Shown here: positions 24,721 to 33,083 of the stretch, in pieces | Layout: the number at the start of each line of letters is the position of its first letter | Position numbering within the stretch: the stretch's first letter is position 1 | Origin: Imbroritus primus | Lineage (GTDB): Bacteria; Pseudomonadota; Gammaproteobacteria; Burkholderiales; Burkholderiaceae | DNA length: 64,000 nt | Assembly (NCBI GenBank): GCA_000272025.2 | Contig: AKCV02000022.1 | Location: 1 to 64,000 of the forward strand | Reading direction: 5' to 3' | Notes under the pieces: generated by a model | What the model was told of the DNA's origin: nothing | What the model saw: only the letters and a program-made list of their open reading frames with translations | The model's database searches: none | Translations under genes and position numbers: made by a program

Positions 24721-25080
24721 TTACCCGAGACGGGCTACGTAGCGGGCGTAATCACCGCCCTCGGGATTGACGTAGAGGTAAGGGCGTCCGGGAGCAGTGA
24801 CCTCGACGCAGAGGTGGCCGTCGCCAGTGCCGCCACCCTTGCCACGCAGCCAGTCGCGTGACACCAGCAGGCTGCGCCCAAAGGCGTCGAATTCGGCAGG
24901 GGTGAGCTCCTTGGTCTCGGTGACGTAGACCTTGTGCTGGTCGCTCCCGCCCAGTTCGCCGAGGTCGGCAGGTTTGCGTGCAAACGGTAGGCGGATGCTC
25001 AACTCTTCGACCTGGAGGCTTTGGCCTGCGAACTGCAGGGTGCGTGGGGTGCGTTCGATGGTGATGGTCATGGTGCTCAT
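24721..25080 (-). CDS. Hypothetical accessory protein
   Basis: This 119-residue, mainly beta protein (TITIERTPRTLQFAGQSLQV; ELSIRLPFARKPADL) has no recognised family. It is the second of the leftward cluster, preceded by its own copy of the two-arm motif (44 nt upstream of the ATG). AGGAAAAC lies before the start. Confidence 0.75.
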   Translation of the reverse strand: MSTMTITIERTPRTLQFAGQSLQVEELSIRLPFARKPADLGELGGSDQHKVYVTETKELTPAEFDAFGRSLLVSRDWLRGKGGGTGDGHLCVEVTAPGRPYLYVNPEGGDYARYVARLG

Positions 25081-25124
25081 GGCGGTTTTCCTAGTGTGGC
25101 GTCGTCAATCACGACACCTGTATG

Positions 25125-25153
25125 AACGCGCTGGTGGGGAGAGAAGCCAAGCT
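25125..25153 (-). repeat. Two-arm 29-bp motif, copy 3
   Basis: AACGCGCTGGT, then GGGGAGA, then GAAGCCAAGCT. It lies 44 nt before the ATG of the leftward gene 24721-25080. Confidence 0.8.
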
Positions 25154-25179
25154 ATTCATGGCTCCTCTCGCCATCGTTT

Positions 25180-25743
25180 TCAGGCGATGCGGTAGATCCG
25201 CTCGCCGCCCTGCGGCTTGTCCGACACGATGTTCAGGCCAAGTTTTTTCTTGAAGGCTCCGGCGAAGGTGCCGCGCACCGTGTGCGCCTGCCAACCGGTG
25301 GCTGTGCAGATCTGGCCGATGGTTGCGCCCTCAGGGCGTTGCAGCATCCGGATCACTTCGGCCTGCTTGCTGTTCTCGCGGGTGCGTGGCTTGACCCACG
25401 TTGCTTCGGCGGCGGTTACGGCGGCCTCCAGTTCGGGATCGCTCGCCGTCGCTGGCACACCTTCGGCATTGGCGATGATCCGGTCGAGATTGGCTTCGAA
25501 TTGACCGACTTGCTTCTTGTTCAATCCAGGGCGCGCAACGCCCAAGGCGTCGTAGCCCTCCGCTGCGACAAACCAGTCGGTGCCGTCGCTGGTGATCAGT
25601 GCGCGGTTGGAAAGTCCGTCGAGCACCTTCTTGCGCGCGCCGCCTTTGATGTTGTCGGGGAACCAGTCGATCTTGCCGCTGGTGTGTTCAACCGCGTGGG
25701 CAAGGATCGCGTGCTGGGCCGGGGTGAGTTGGGTGGTGATCAT
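25180..25743 (-). CDS. DUF3489 protein
   Basis: This 187-residue protein has the DUF3489 C-terminal pattern (SKQAEVIRMLQRPEGATIGQ, then TGWQAHTVRGTFAGAFKKK), which looks like a winged-helix DNA-binding domain. The N-terminal half is helical. DUF3489 proteins are frequent on plasmids and prophages and are poorly understood; gene regulation is plausible. The ATG at 25743 has AAGGAG about 6 nt upstream, and motif copy 4 lies 37 nt before the ATG. Confidence 0.85.
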   Translation of the reverse strand: MITTQLTPAQHAILAHAVEHTSGKIDWFPDNIKGGARKKVLDGLSNRALITSDGTDWFVAAEGYDALGVARPGLNKKQVGQFEANLDRIIANAEGVPATASDPELEAAVTAAEATWVKPRTRENSKQAEVIRMLQRPEGATIGQICTATGWQAHTVRGTFAGAFKKKLGLNIVSDKPQGGERIYRIA

Positions 25744-25780
25744 GTCTTGCTCCTTCGATGTGGTGGATGGTGATGTGATG

Positions 25781-25809
25781 AACGCGCTGTTCCCAAGTGA
25801 AGCCAAGCG
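25781..25809 (-). repeat. Two-arm 29-bp motif, copy 4
   Basis: AACGCGCTGTT, then CCCAAGT, then GAAGCCAAGCG (last base differs). It lies 37 nt before the ATG of DUF3489 (25743). Confidence 0.8.
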
Positions 25810-25837
25810 CTTTCTGCTTGGCTTCTTTGCTTCGCAA

Positions 25838-26035
25838 TCAGGTGTTGGCCTTGTCTGACAGGTTGGCATTGCGTCCCTGCTCGAGACCCGCGTTGAAGGC
25901 AGCTTCAAGCGCATCGCGTAGGCACCAGACCGCTACATCGCGGAAGTCGAGGCTGTCCGAGCGGCGGGTTTCCAGGGTTTCGATGCCCAGCTTGTTTTGC
26001 GCGATCTGGGTCAGGAGTTGTTCGAGCTTGCTCAT
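25838..26035 (-). CDS. DUF6900-like small protein
   Basis: This 65-residue protein (KLEQLLTQIAQNKLGIETLE and SLDFRDVAVWCLRDALEAAF) fits the DUF6900 family, small helical proteins common on plasmids and prophages. The function is unknown. Motif copy 5 lies 37 nt before its ATG and AAAGGACA supplies a weak ribosome-binding site. It is divergent from the terminase genes. Confidence 0.8.
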   Translation of the reverse strand: MSKLEQLLTQIAQNKLGIETLETRRSDSLDFRDVAVWCLRDALEAAFNAGLEQGRNANLSDKANT

Positions 26036-26072
26036 GTCCGTGTCCTTTCATGGTGTTGATGACGAACGTATG

Positions 26073-26101
26073 AACGCGCTGTTCCAGATGGAAGCCAAGC
26101 T
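26073..26101 (-). repeat. Two-arm 29-bp motif, copy 5
   Basis: AACGCGCTGTT, then CCAGATG, then GAAGCCAAGCT. It lies 37 nt before the leftward DUF6900-like gene and 51 nt before the divergent terminase small-subunit start. Confidence 0.8.
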
Positions 26102-26152
26102 CAATTCGCATGAATGACGAACAAATGATTGAAGGTGCCCCGAAGGGGAAAT

Positions 26153-26701
26153 ATGGGTATTTCGATTCGTGCCTACGCACGCCACCGAGGGGTGTCCGAT
26201 GCAGCGGTGCGCAAGGCCATCGCTGCTGGGCGGATCACGCCGGAGGCAGACGGAACGATTGATGCCGAGCGCGTCGACCGCGAGTGGGCGCGCAATTCCG
26301 ATGCACCGCGCAGTGGCACGGCCACCCGTGCGGTCAAGGTCGCTGTCCCGGAGTCCAGCGGACCTACAGCAGATGGACAAGCAGCCTCATTGGCAACATC
26401 CGCAGCAGGTGGCACGTCCTTGTTGCAGGCGCGGACGGTCAACGAAGTGGTCAAGGCGCAAACTAACAAGGTGCGCCTGGCCCGCCTTAAGGGCGAGCTG
26501 GTAGATCGGCCGCAGGCCATCGCCCATGTTTTCAAGCTGGCGCGCTCCGAACGCGATGCCTGGCTCAACTGGCCCGCACGCATCTCGGCACAGATGGCAG
26601 CCAAGCTCGGCGTCGATCCTCACACGATGCACATCGCCTTGGAGGCGGCGGTGCGTGAGCACCTGCAGGAACTGGGCGAGATGCGCCCAAGGGTGGATTG
26701 A
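26153..26701 (+). CDS. Terminase small subunit (Nu1-like)
   Basis: This 182-residue protein has an N-terminal HTH (RAYARHRGVSDAAVRKAIAA) of the Nu1 type. The central part is flexible, and the C-terminal helices (RLKGELVDRPQAIAHVFKLA) match small terminases that bind cos DNA and recruit the large subunit. The ATG at 26153 has GGGGAA close upstream; the earlier TTG at 26129 is less likely. Its stop overlaps the large-subunit ATG. Confidence 0.88.
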   Translation: MGISIRAYARHRGVSDAAVRKAIAAGRITPEADGTIDAERVDREWARNSDAPRSGTATRAVKVAVPESSGPTADGQAASLATSAAGGTSLLQARTVNEVVKAQTNKVRLARLKGELVDRPQAIAHVFKLARSERDAWLNWPARISAQMAAKLGVDPHTMHIALEAAVREHLQELGEMRPRVD

Positions 26702-28662
26702 TGAACATGGACTACGAAGGCGCTGCCGAGATTGAACGCGCGTGGCGCGAAGGACTGACTCCCGACCCGCTGCTCACCGTGTCCGAATGGTCGGATCGCC
26801 ATCGGATGCTCTCCAGCAAGGCATCTGCCGAACCCGGGCGCTGGCGTACCAGTCGCACGCCGTACCTGAAAGCAATCATGGACTGCCTGTCGCCGACCTC
26901 GCCGGTCGAGCGCGTGGTGTTCATGAAGGCGGCACAGCTTGGCGCGACCGAGATGGGATCGAACTGGATCGGCTATGTGATCCATCACGCACCCGGGCCA
27001 ATGATGGCGGTGTGGCCGACAGTGGAGATGGCCAAGCGCAACTCCAAGCAGCGCATCGATCCGCTGATTGAGGAGTCGTCCGCACTGGCTGAACTGATTG
27101 CACCGGCGCGCAGCCGGGATTCCGGCAACACCATCCTGGCCAAGGAGTTCCGGGCTGGCGTGCTGGTGATGACCGGGGCCAACAGCGCGGTCGGCCTGCG
27201 CTCGATGCCGGTTCGGTATCTGTTTCTAGACGAGGTCGACGGCTATCCGTTGGACGTCGAGGGTGAAGGGGATGCGATCTCGCTGGCCGAAGCCCGCACA
27301 CGCACCTTTGCTCGGCGCAAGATATTCATCGTTTCGACGCCGACGATCTCAGGGGCATCGGCTATCGAGCGCGAGTACGAGGCCAGTGACCAACGTCGCT
27401 ACTTTGTGCCGTGTCCGCATTGCTCCCACCGTCAGTGGCTGCGTTTCGAGCAGCTGCGTTGGGATAAGGGGCAGCCTGAAACCGCCGCCTACATCTGCGA
27501 GTCGTGTGACACCGCGATTGCCGAGCACCACAAGACGTGGATGCTGGAGCACGGCGAGTGGCGCGCGATGATCACCGATGGCGCGGGTAAGACGGCCGGC
27601 TTCCACCTGTCGTCGCTGTACAGCCCGGTGGGCTGGCGTTCGTGGCGAGAGATCGCCGCTGCGTGGGAAGCAGCCGTCAGTAAAGAGTCGGGATCGGCCG
27701 CCGCCATCAAGACCTTCAAGAACACCGAGCTAGGCGAAACCTGGGGCGAGGAAGGCGAAGCGCCAGACTGGCAACGACTGGTCGAACGCCGCGAGGACTA
27801 CCGCGTCGGCAGCGTGCCGCAAGGCGGTCTGCTCTTGGTCGGCGCGGCCGACGTGCAGAAAGATCGCATCGAGACGTCGGTCTGGGCCTTTGGGCGCGGC
27901 AAGGAGTCCTGGCTGGTTGAGCACCGCGTGCTGATGGGTGACACCGCCCGCGACACGGTGTGGAAGCGCCTCGCTGAAATGCTGACCGAGACCTGGACAC
28001 ACGCTTCCGGCGCGGCGATGCCGCTGGTGCGTTTTGCCTTGGATACCGGCTTTGCGACGCAGGAGGCCTACGCCTTTGTGCGGGCTTGCCGCGATTCGCG
28101 TGTGATGGCGGTCAAGGGTGTGCCTCGCGGTGCAGCCTTGATCGGCACGCCGACCGCCATCGATGTCTCGCAAGGCGGCAAGAAGCTGCGCCGAGGCATC
28201 AAGGTGTACACGGTGGCGGTGAGCATCGCCAAGCTGGAGTTCTACAACAACCTTCGCAAGAGCGCCGACGTGGCCGAGGACGGCTCCACCCCGGTCTATC
28301 CGGCCGGGTTCGTCCACCTGCCCAAGATCGATGCCGAGTTCATCCAGCAACTCTGCGCGGAACAACTGATCACCCGGCGTGACCGCAACGGCTTCCCGGT
28401 GCGCGAGTGGCAAAAGATGCGTGAGCGCAATGAAGCGCTCGACTGCTACGTCTACGCCCGCGCGGCTGCATCGGCGGCGGGTCTGGATCGCTTTGAGGAA
28501 CGTCACTGGCGGGAACTGGAGCGACAACTGGGACTGGCTAGTCCGCCAGCCCTTGAAACACCTACTGAATCGATCAACGAGGCCACCCAACGCGGTGGCC
28601 TCGCTGTTTCTGGCAACCGCAACACCGGTCGGCGCGTGATCAAAAGCCGCTGGCTGTCCTGA
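26701..28662 (+). CDS. Terminase large subunit (GpA family)
   Basis: This 653-residue packaging motor has an N-terminal ATPase (VFMKAAQLGATEMGSN as a Walker A-like loop and FLDEVDGYP as Walker B) and a zinc-binding insert (CPHCSHRQW and YICESCD). The C-terminal nuclease part has VGAADVQKDR. Length and order match lambda gpA. It packages DNA into the prohead and cuts at cos in the family. A cos site was not identified. Confidence 0.95.
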   Translation: MNMDYEGAAEIERAWREGLTPDPLLTVSEWSDRHRMLSSKASAEPGRWRTSRTPYLKAIMDCLSPTSPVERVVFMKAAQLGATEMGSNWIGYVIHHAPGPMMAVWPTVEMAKRNSKQRIDPLIEESSALAELIAPARSRDSGNTILAKEFRAGVLVMTGANSAVGLRSMPVRYLFLDEVDGYPLDVEGEGDAISLAEARTRTFARRKIFIVSTPTISGASAIEREYEASDQRRYFVPCPHCSHRQWLRFEQLRWDKGQPETAAYICESCDTAIAEHHKTWMLEHGEWRAMITDGAGKTAGFHLSSLYSPVGWRSWREIAAAWEAAVSKESGSAAAIKTFKNTELGETWGEEGEAPDWQRLVERREDYRVGSVPQGGLLLVGAADVQKDRIETSVWAFGRGKESWLVEHRVLMGDTARDTVWKRLAEMLTETWTHASGAAMPLVRFALDTGFATQEAYAFVRACRDSRVMAVKGVPRGAALIGTPTAIDVSQGGKKLRRGIKVYTVAVSIAKLEFYNNLRKSADVAEDGSTPVYPAGFVHLPKIDAEFIQQLCAEQLITRRDRNGFPVREWQKMRERNEALDCYVYARAAASAAGLDRFEERHWRELERQLGLASPPALETPTESINEATQRGGLAVSGNRNTGRRVIKSRWLS

Positions 28663-28679
28663 CACCCCAAGGAGAAAAC

Positions 28680-29171
28680 ATGAGTCTTGCTACCCGTATC
28701 GAAAGCCTGGTCATCCGCGTCGCGCAGGAGTTCAACGACGTCCGCGCCAAGGCGGGCAACCTGGCCAACCTCACCACCACCGACAAGTCGAATCTGGTCG
28801 CGGCCATCAACGAACTGAAGGCCGCCGTGGTGTCGTCGGCGGTGATCGACGATGCGCACGTCGCGGCCACGACCACGTACTCGTCCAACAAGATCGTCTC
28901 GCTGCTCGATGCGCTCAAGACCGAGATTTTGGGCGGTGCCGATGCCGCCTACGACACGCTGGTGGAAATCCAGCAACTGCTGCAGAACGGCACCAGTGGC
29001 CTGGATGCCTTGCTGGCCGCCGTCAACAACCGCGTGCGCTTCGATGCGGCGCAGTCGCTGACCGTCGCCGAACAACTCCAGGCGCGCAGCAACATCGGAG
29101 CCGTCGCAGCCACCGATGTCGGCAATACCGACACAGACTTCGTCGCGGTCTTTGTGGGTGCGCTGGTCTGA
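28680..29171 (+). CDS. Putative fibre-like protein next to packaging genes
   Basis: This 163-residue protein opens with a helical region (MSLATRIESLVIRVAQEF), and its middle contains TDKSNLVAAINELKAAV, a segment typical of phage fibre proteins. It starts 17 bp after terL and overlaps the next gene by ATGA. The N-terminus resembles that of the following protein, so the two may form a complex. Placement between terminase and portal is unusual for a tail fibre; a head- or neck-fibre role is inference. Confidence 0.65.
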   Translation: MSLATRIESLVIRVAQEFNDVRAKAGNLANLTTTDKSNLVAAINELKAAVVSSAVIDDAHVAATTTYSSNKIVSLLDALKTEILGGADAAYDTLVEIQQLLQNGTSGLDALLAAVNNRVRFDAAQSLTVAEQLQARSNIGAVAATDVGNTDTDFVAVFVGALV

Positions 29172-29563
29172 TGAGCCTCGCATCGCGCATCAGTGCGCTG
29201 GCCAGTCGTGTCGGGCTCGAGGTCAAGACCAAGATCGACGCCACCCACCCCGGCGTGGCCCGGGCGTGGGTGTGTTTCGGCTATGTCGGCACACAGGTCG
29301 TCGTGCGCGCATCGCACAACGTGGCCAGCGTGACCCGGACGGCGGCGGGTCGCTACCGCGTGACCTTCACCGTTGCCATGCCCGACGCCAACTATTGCTG
29401 GACGGCGCTTGCCCGCAGCAGCACCAACAGCGGCACGCAGCGCATTGCCATCGTGCGATCCAGTGCCGACCAGAAGACCGCCCAGTACGTCGACGTCAGT
29501 TGCGCCACCACGTCCGCATCGTTCGACGACTCCTCCGAAATCAACCTTACGGTGTTCCGCTGA
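29171..29563 (+). CDS. Putative fibre tip-like protein
   Basis: This 130-residue protein starts with MSLASRISALASRVGLEV, similar to its neighbour, and continues with a beta-rich domain (AGRYRVTFTVAMPDANYCWT) of the sort seen at the ends of tail fibres. It overlaps genes on both sides. With the previous protein it may form a small appendage on the virion. Confidence 0.65.
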   Translation: MSLASRISALASRVGLEVKTKIDATHPGVARAWVCFGYVGTQVVVRASHNVASVTRTAAGRYRVTFTVAMPDANYCWTALARSSTNSGTQRIAIVRSSADQKTAQYVDVSCATTSASFDDSSEINLTVFR

Positions 29564-29784
29564 TGGCCTACACACAAGCACACCTCGACGCGCTGGAAGC
29601 GGCGCTGGTCAAGGGCGAAAAGCGCGTGACTTTTGGCGACAAGACCGTCGAGTACCGCAGCGTCGATGAACTCCAGGCCGCCATTGCGGCGGTCAAGCGC
29701 GACCTCTTCGAGCAGGCCGTGGACACCGGACTGTGGCCCGGCGCGCCACGCCAGATCCGGGTCACCACCGGCAAAGGGTTCTGA
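29563..29784 (+). CDS. GpW-like head-tail joining protein
   Basis: This 73-residue protein (AHLDALEAALVKGEKRVTFG then VEYRSVDELQAAI) matches lambda gpW in length and sequence pattern. GpW stabilises packaged DNA and completes the head for tail attachment. Position just before the portal gene is the canonical one. Confidence 0.9.
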   Translation: MAYTQAHLDALEAALVKGEKRVTFGDKTVEYRSVDELQAAIAAVKRDLFEQAVDTGLWPGAPRQIRVTTGKGF

Positions 29785-29786
29785 AC

Positions 29787-31319
29787 ATGCAATGGTTTGA
29801 CCGAATGCGTAGACGCGTCGGCATGAGTCTGCTTGGCGGCACCCCGTTCTATGACGGTATCGGTGGTGGCCGTCGCGCCCTGGCGTGGCAGGTTGGCAAT
29901 CCCGGTGCGGTTGCAGCGCTGGCGTTCACCCAGAACGAATTGCGCGCCAAGAGCCGCGATCTGGTACGCCGCAATGCCTGGGCAGCGGCAGGTGTCGAGG
30001 CCTTTGTCTCGAACGCCATCGGCACCGGCATCAAGCCGCAGAGCATGCTGGCTGATCAGCCCTTGCGTGAAGCCATTCATAGCCTGTGGTGGGACTGGTG
30101 CGAGGAGGCCGATGCCGCCGGACTGACCGATTTCTACGGACTGCAGGCCTTGGCCTGTCGCGCCATGCTCGAAGGCGGGGAATGTCTGGTGCGGCTGCGC
30201 TATCGCCGCCCGGAGGATGGCCTGCCGGTGGGCCTGCAACTGCAGTTGCTCGAACCCGAACACCTGCCAGCCACGCTGAATCAGGAATTGGCTTCGGGAA
30301 ATGTGATCCGTGCGGGCATCGAATTCGACAAGCTCGGACGGCGGGTGGCTTACCACCTGTATCGCTCACACCCGGGTGATGGCTCACTGGCTCCGATGTC
30401 GGGAACTGGTGGCGTGGTGGGCGGTCTCGACACAGTGCGTGTCCCGGCCAGCGAAATCATTCACCTGTTTCGTCCCTTGCGGCCCGGACAGATCCGGGGC
30501 GAACCGTGGCTGGCGCGCGCACTGGTCAAGCTCAACGAACTCGACCAGTACGACGACGCCGAGCTCGTGCGCAAGAAAACCGCCGCGATGTTCGCGGGCT
30601 TCATCACACGCCTGTCCCCCGAGGACAACCTGATGGGTGAAGGCTTGCCGGATGCCAGCGGTGCGGCATTGGCCGGGCTGGAGCCGGGCACGATGCAGAT
30701 CCTGGAGCCCGGCGAGGACGTGAAGTTCAGTCAGCCTGCCGACGTTGGCGCGAGCTACGCCGAATTCCTGCGCATGCAGTTCCGGGCGGTGGCAGCGGCG
30801 ATGGGCATCACCTACGAGATGCTGACCGGAGACCTGACGCAAGTGAACTACTCGTCGATCCGGGCCGGGCTGCTGGAGTTTCGCCGCCGCTGTGAGGCCA
30901 TCCAGCACGGCGTGATCGTCCACCAGTTGTGCCGCCCAATCTGGCGTGCCTGGATGGAGCAAGCGCTACTTGAAGGCGCGCTGGCGCTGCCGCAGTTCAC
31001 CGAGAAGAAGCGCGACTACTTCGCGGCCAAATGGATTCCACAGGGTTGGCAGTGGGTCGATCCCAAGAAGGAATTCGACGCGATGCTGACCGCCATTCGC
31101 GCCGGGCTGCTGTCTCGCTCGGAAGCCATCTCGGCCTTCGGCTACGACGCCGAGGACATCGACCGCGAGATCGCCGCCGACAACCAGCGCGCCGATGCGC
31201 TCGGTCTGGTCTTTGACTCCGACCCGCGCCACGACAAAGCGCCCCAACTATCGACATTGGGCGCTCCCATGAATGCGGCCGCCACTGTGACCGTGCCGCA
31301 AGACCAACAGGACAACTGA
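29787..31319 (+). CDS. Portal protein (lambda GpB family)
   Basis: This 510-residue protein fits the lambda-type portal family: WQVGNPGAVAALAFTQNELR near the start, then RNAWAAAGVEAFVSN, and QVNYSSIRAGLLEFRRRCEA near the end. Twelve copies form the ring through which DNA enters and leaves the head. The ATG at 29787, 2 bp after gpW, is preferred to the longer frame from 29733. Confidence 0.94.
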   Translation: MQWFDRMRRRVGMSLLGGTPFYDGIGGGRRALAWQVGNPGAVAALAFTQNELRAKSRDLVRRNAWAAAGVEAFVSNAIGTGIKPQSMLADQPLREAIHSLWWDWCEEADAAGLTDFYGLQALACRAMLEGGECLVRLRYRRPEDGLPVGLQLQLLEPEHLPATLNQELASGNVIRAGIEFDKLGRRVAYHLYRSHPGDGSLAPMSGTGGVVGGLDTVRVPASEIIHLFRPLRPGQIRGEPWLARALVKLNELDQYDDAELVRKKTAAMFAGFITRLSPEDNLMGEGLPDASGAALAGLEPGTMQILEPGEDVKFSQPADVGASYAEFLRMQFRAVAAAMGITYEMLTGDLTQVNYSSIRAGLLEFRRRCEAIQHGVIVHQLCRPIWRAWMEQALLEGALALPQFTEKKRDYFAAKWIPQGWQWVDPKKEFDAMLTAIRAGLLSRSEAISAFGYDAEDIDREIAADNQRADALGLVFDSDPRHDKAPQLSTLGAPMNAAATVTVPQDQQDN

Positions 31320-31320
31320 C

Positions 31321-32628
31321 ATGCAACTCGTTCATCTGGCGTCCCGCCTCTACGGGACGCCGCTCCTCATTGCGCGTCCCAAACTCGACGTGATCCTCTC
31401 CGTGTTGGGTTCCCGCATCGGCTTGCCCGATCTGGACATGGCAATGCCGCTGCCCATGCCGCGCCAAAGCGCCACATCGGGTCAGGCGAGCATTGCCGTC
31501 ATCCCGGTGGTCGGCACGCTGGTCAGACGTTCGATGGGTATCGAAGCCGCCTCTGGCCTGATGTCCTACGGCGAGATCGAAGCCCGACTGGACGCCGCGC
31601 TGGCCGACCCACAGGTGGCGGGCATCCTGCTCGATCTGGACTCGCCCGGCGGCGAGGCCTCGGGTGTGTTTGAGTTGGCCGAGCGCATCCGCGCTGCCAG
31701 CACCATCAAGCCGATCTGGGCGCACGCCAACGATGCCGCGTACTCGGCGGCTTTTGCCATCGCGGCTGCCTGCCAGCGCCTGACGCTGTCGCAGACCGCT
31801 GGCGTCGGGTCGATTGGTGTGATCGCGCTGCACGTCGACCAGTCGGTGAAGGACGCCAAGGACGGCCTGAACTACACCGCTGTCTTCGCGGGCAGCCACA
31901 AGAACGATTTCTCTCCGCACGAGCCACTCAGCCCGCAGGCCATCACCGCGTTGCAGACGGAAGTGGATCGCCTCTACGACATCTTCGTGAATCAAGTCGG
32001 GCAGATGCGCGGCCTCGATCCGGATGCCGTGCGCGCCACCGAGGCGGGGCTGTTCTACGGCGAGCAGGCGGTGGCAGCAGGCCTCGCCGACGCAGTGATG
32101 CCGCTCGAACAGGTGATGACCGAGTTCACCGACGCGTTGGCGGCCAAGCAGCGGCTGGCGCAGCCCGGCGTGGCCCGCGCCTCGCCGCGAAGCCTGTCCA
32201 CGCAATCCATTTCAAACCCGCCCCGAACCAAGCATTTCACTCTGGAGAACACCATGACCGACCCCAAAGACGACCACGACAACCTTAAGCGTCCGGCCGA
32301 CACCGACCCACAGGGCGACCAGCCGCAGACCGACAGCGATCCGCAACCGACGCCTGCTGCCCAAGCCGCACTGGCGCAGTCCTTCGCCAGCGGGCGCGGC
32401 CAAGCTCAGGCCATTGCAGAGATGTGCCTAATCGCGGGCCAGTCCCAACGCACGGCGGAATTCCTCGCAGCAGGCTTCTCGGAAGCGCAGGTGCGTCGCG
32501 CCTTGCTCGACGCCCGTGCCGACCAACCCGAAATCGCCTCGCGCATCACCGCCGAGGCAGGAACCAGCCAGCACCCGGAAAACAGTCCGGTGGTCGCTGC
32601 CGTCAAGAAACTCACCGCCAAGGAGTAA
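31321..32628 (+). CDS. S49-family head maturation protease with scaffold tail
   Basis: This 435-residue protein has a ClpP/SppA-fold protease in its first ~290 residues: VIPVVGTLVRR, DSPGGEASGVFELAERI, and the likely nucleophile Ser142 (DAAYSAAFAI). The last ~125 residues are acidic, Gln/Pro-rich and helical, as in the lambda C/Nu3 arrangement where the C-terminal part also serves as scaffold. A second start is visible at 32254. Confidence 0.93.
   Translation: MQLVHLASRLYGTPLLIARPKLDVILSVLGSRIGLPDLDMAMPLPMPRQSATSGQASIAVIPVVGTLVRRSMGIEAASGLMSYGEIEARLDAALADPQVAGILLDLDSPGGEASGVFELAERIRAASTIKPIWAHANDAAYSAAFAIAAACQRLTLSQTAGVGSIGVIALHVDQSVKDAKDGLNYTAVFAGSHKNDFSPHEPLSPQAITALQTEVDRLYDIFVNQVGQMRGLDPDAVRATEAGLFYGEQAVAAGLADAVMPLEQVMTEFTDALAAKQRLAQPGVARASPRSLSTQSISNPPRTKHFTLENTMTDPKDDHDNLKRPADTDPQGDQPQTDSDPQPTPAAQAALAQSFASGRGQAQAIAEMCLIAGQSQRTAEFLAAGFSEAQVRRALLDARADQPEIASRITAEAGTSQHPENSPVVAAVKKLTAKE
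32254..32628 (+). CDS. Nested scaffold protein (Nu3-like), internal start
   Basis: An in-frame ATG at 32254 is preceded by TCTGGAGA (32241-32248), the same kind of ribosome-binding site used by true genes of this operon. It would yield a 124-residue acidic scaffold from the 3' end of the protease gene, as lambda Nu3 does within gene C. Separate expression is inferred from sequence only. Confidence 0.65.
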   Translation: MTDPKDDHDNLKRPADTDPQGDQPQTDSDPQPTPAAQAALAQSFASGRGQAQAIAEMCLIAGQSQRTAEFLAAGFSEAQVRRALLDARADQPEIASRITAEAGTSQHPENSPVVAAVKKLTAKE

Positions 32629-32631
32629 GCC

Positions 32632-33009
32632 ATGCCCACTGTCTCTCAACCCAAGAATCTCGGCGACCTGTTGAAGTACGAAGCGCCGAATCTCTACTCG
32701 CGTGACCAGGACACCGTCGCGGCCGCGCAGAACCTGTCGCTGGGCACCGTGGTGGGCCGCGAAACGGCTACCGCCAAGCTCAAGGCCCTCGACCCGAGCG
32801 CCTCGGACGGCACGGAAACCGCCGTTGGCGTGCTCGGCAATGACGTCGATGCGACGCTGATCGACCGTGAGGACGCGATCCTGATCGCCCGTCACGCCAT
32901 CGTCGCGCGCGGCGCATTGGTCTGGCCGACCGGTCTGACGGTTGCACAGAAGGCAACTGCCGTTGCCCAACTCACCGCCCTTGGGGTGCTGGTGCGCGAC
33001 AGCGCCTGA
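32632..33009 (+). CDS. Head decoration protein (GpD-like)
   Basis: This 125-residue protein, directly after the protease-scaffold gene and before the capsid gene, has the size, position and pattern of lambda gpD (LSLGTVVGRETATAKLKAL), which trims the capsid surface and stabilises it. A stem-loop with AAACCCGCC arms follows it. Confidence 0.9.
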   Translation: MPTVSQPKNLGDLLKYEAPNLYSRDQDTVAAAQNLSLGTVVGRETATAKLKALDPSASDGTETAVGVLGNDVDATLIDREDAILIARHAIVARGALVWPTGLTVAQKATAVAQLTALGVLVRDSA

Positions 33010-33041
33010 CTGCGTCCCGACGATCCATTTCACTCCCCCCA

Positions 33042-33062
33042 AAACCCGCCGCTGGCGGGTTT
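33042..33062 (+). terminator. AAACCCGCC/GGCGGGTTT stem-loop before the capsid gene
   Basis: AAACCCGCC (33042-33050) pairs with GGCGGGTTT (33054-33062) across three bases, followed by CATTTCTGGAGA and the capsid ATG. It could be a partial terminator or an RNA processing signal that stabilises the abundant capsid mRNA. Confidence 0.6.
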
Positions 33063-33083
33063 CGTCATTTCTGGAGATCCCAA

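Noticed and set aside
24662-26101. Integron attC sites between gene cassettes
   Set aside because: The copies lack R'/R'' core sites and large folded stems, and no tyrosine integron integrase is present. A cassette-exchange role is kept only as an alternative.
24662-26101. Ordinary sigma-70 promoter as full explanation of the 29-bp motif
   Set aside because: TTGGCT could be a -35, but the nearest -10-like bases are about 20 bp away and vary, while both 11-bp arms are more conserved than such promoters need.
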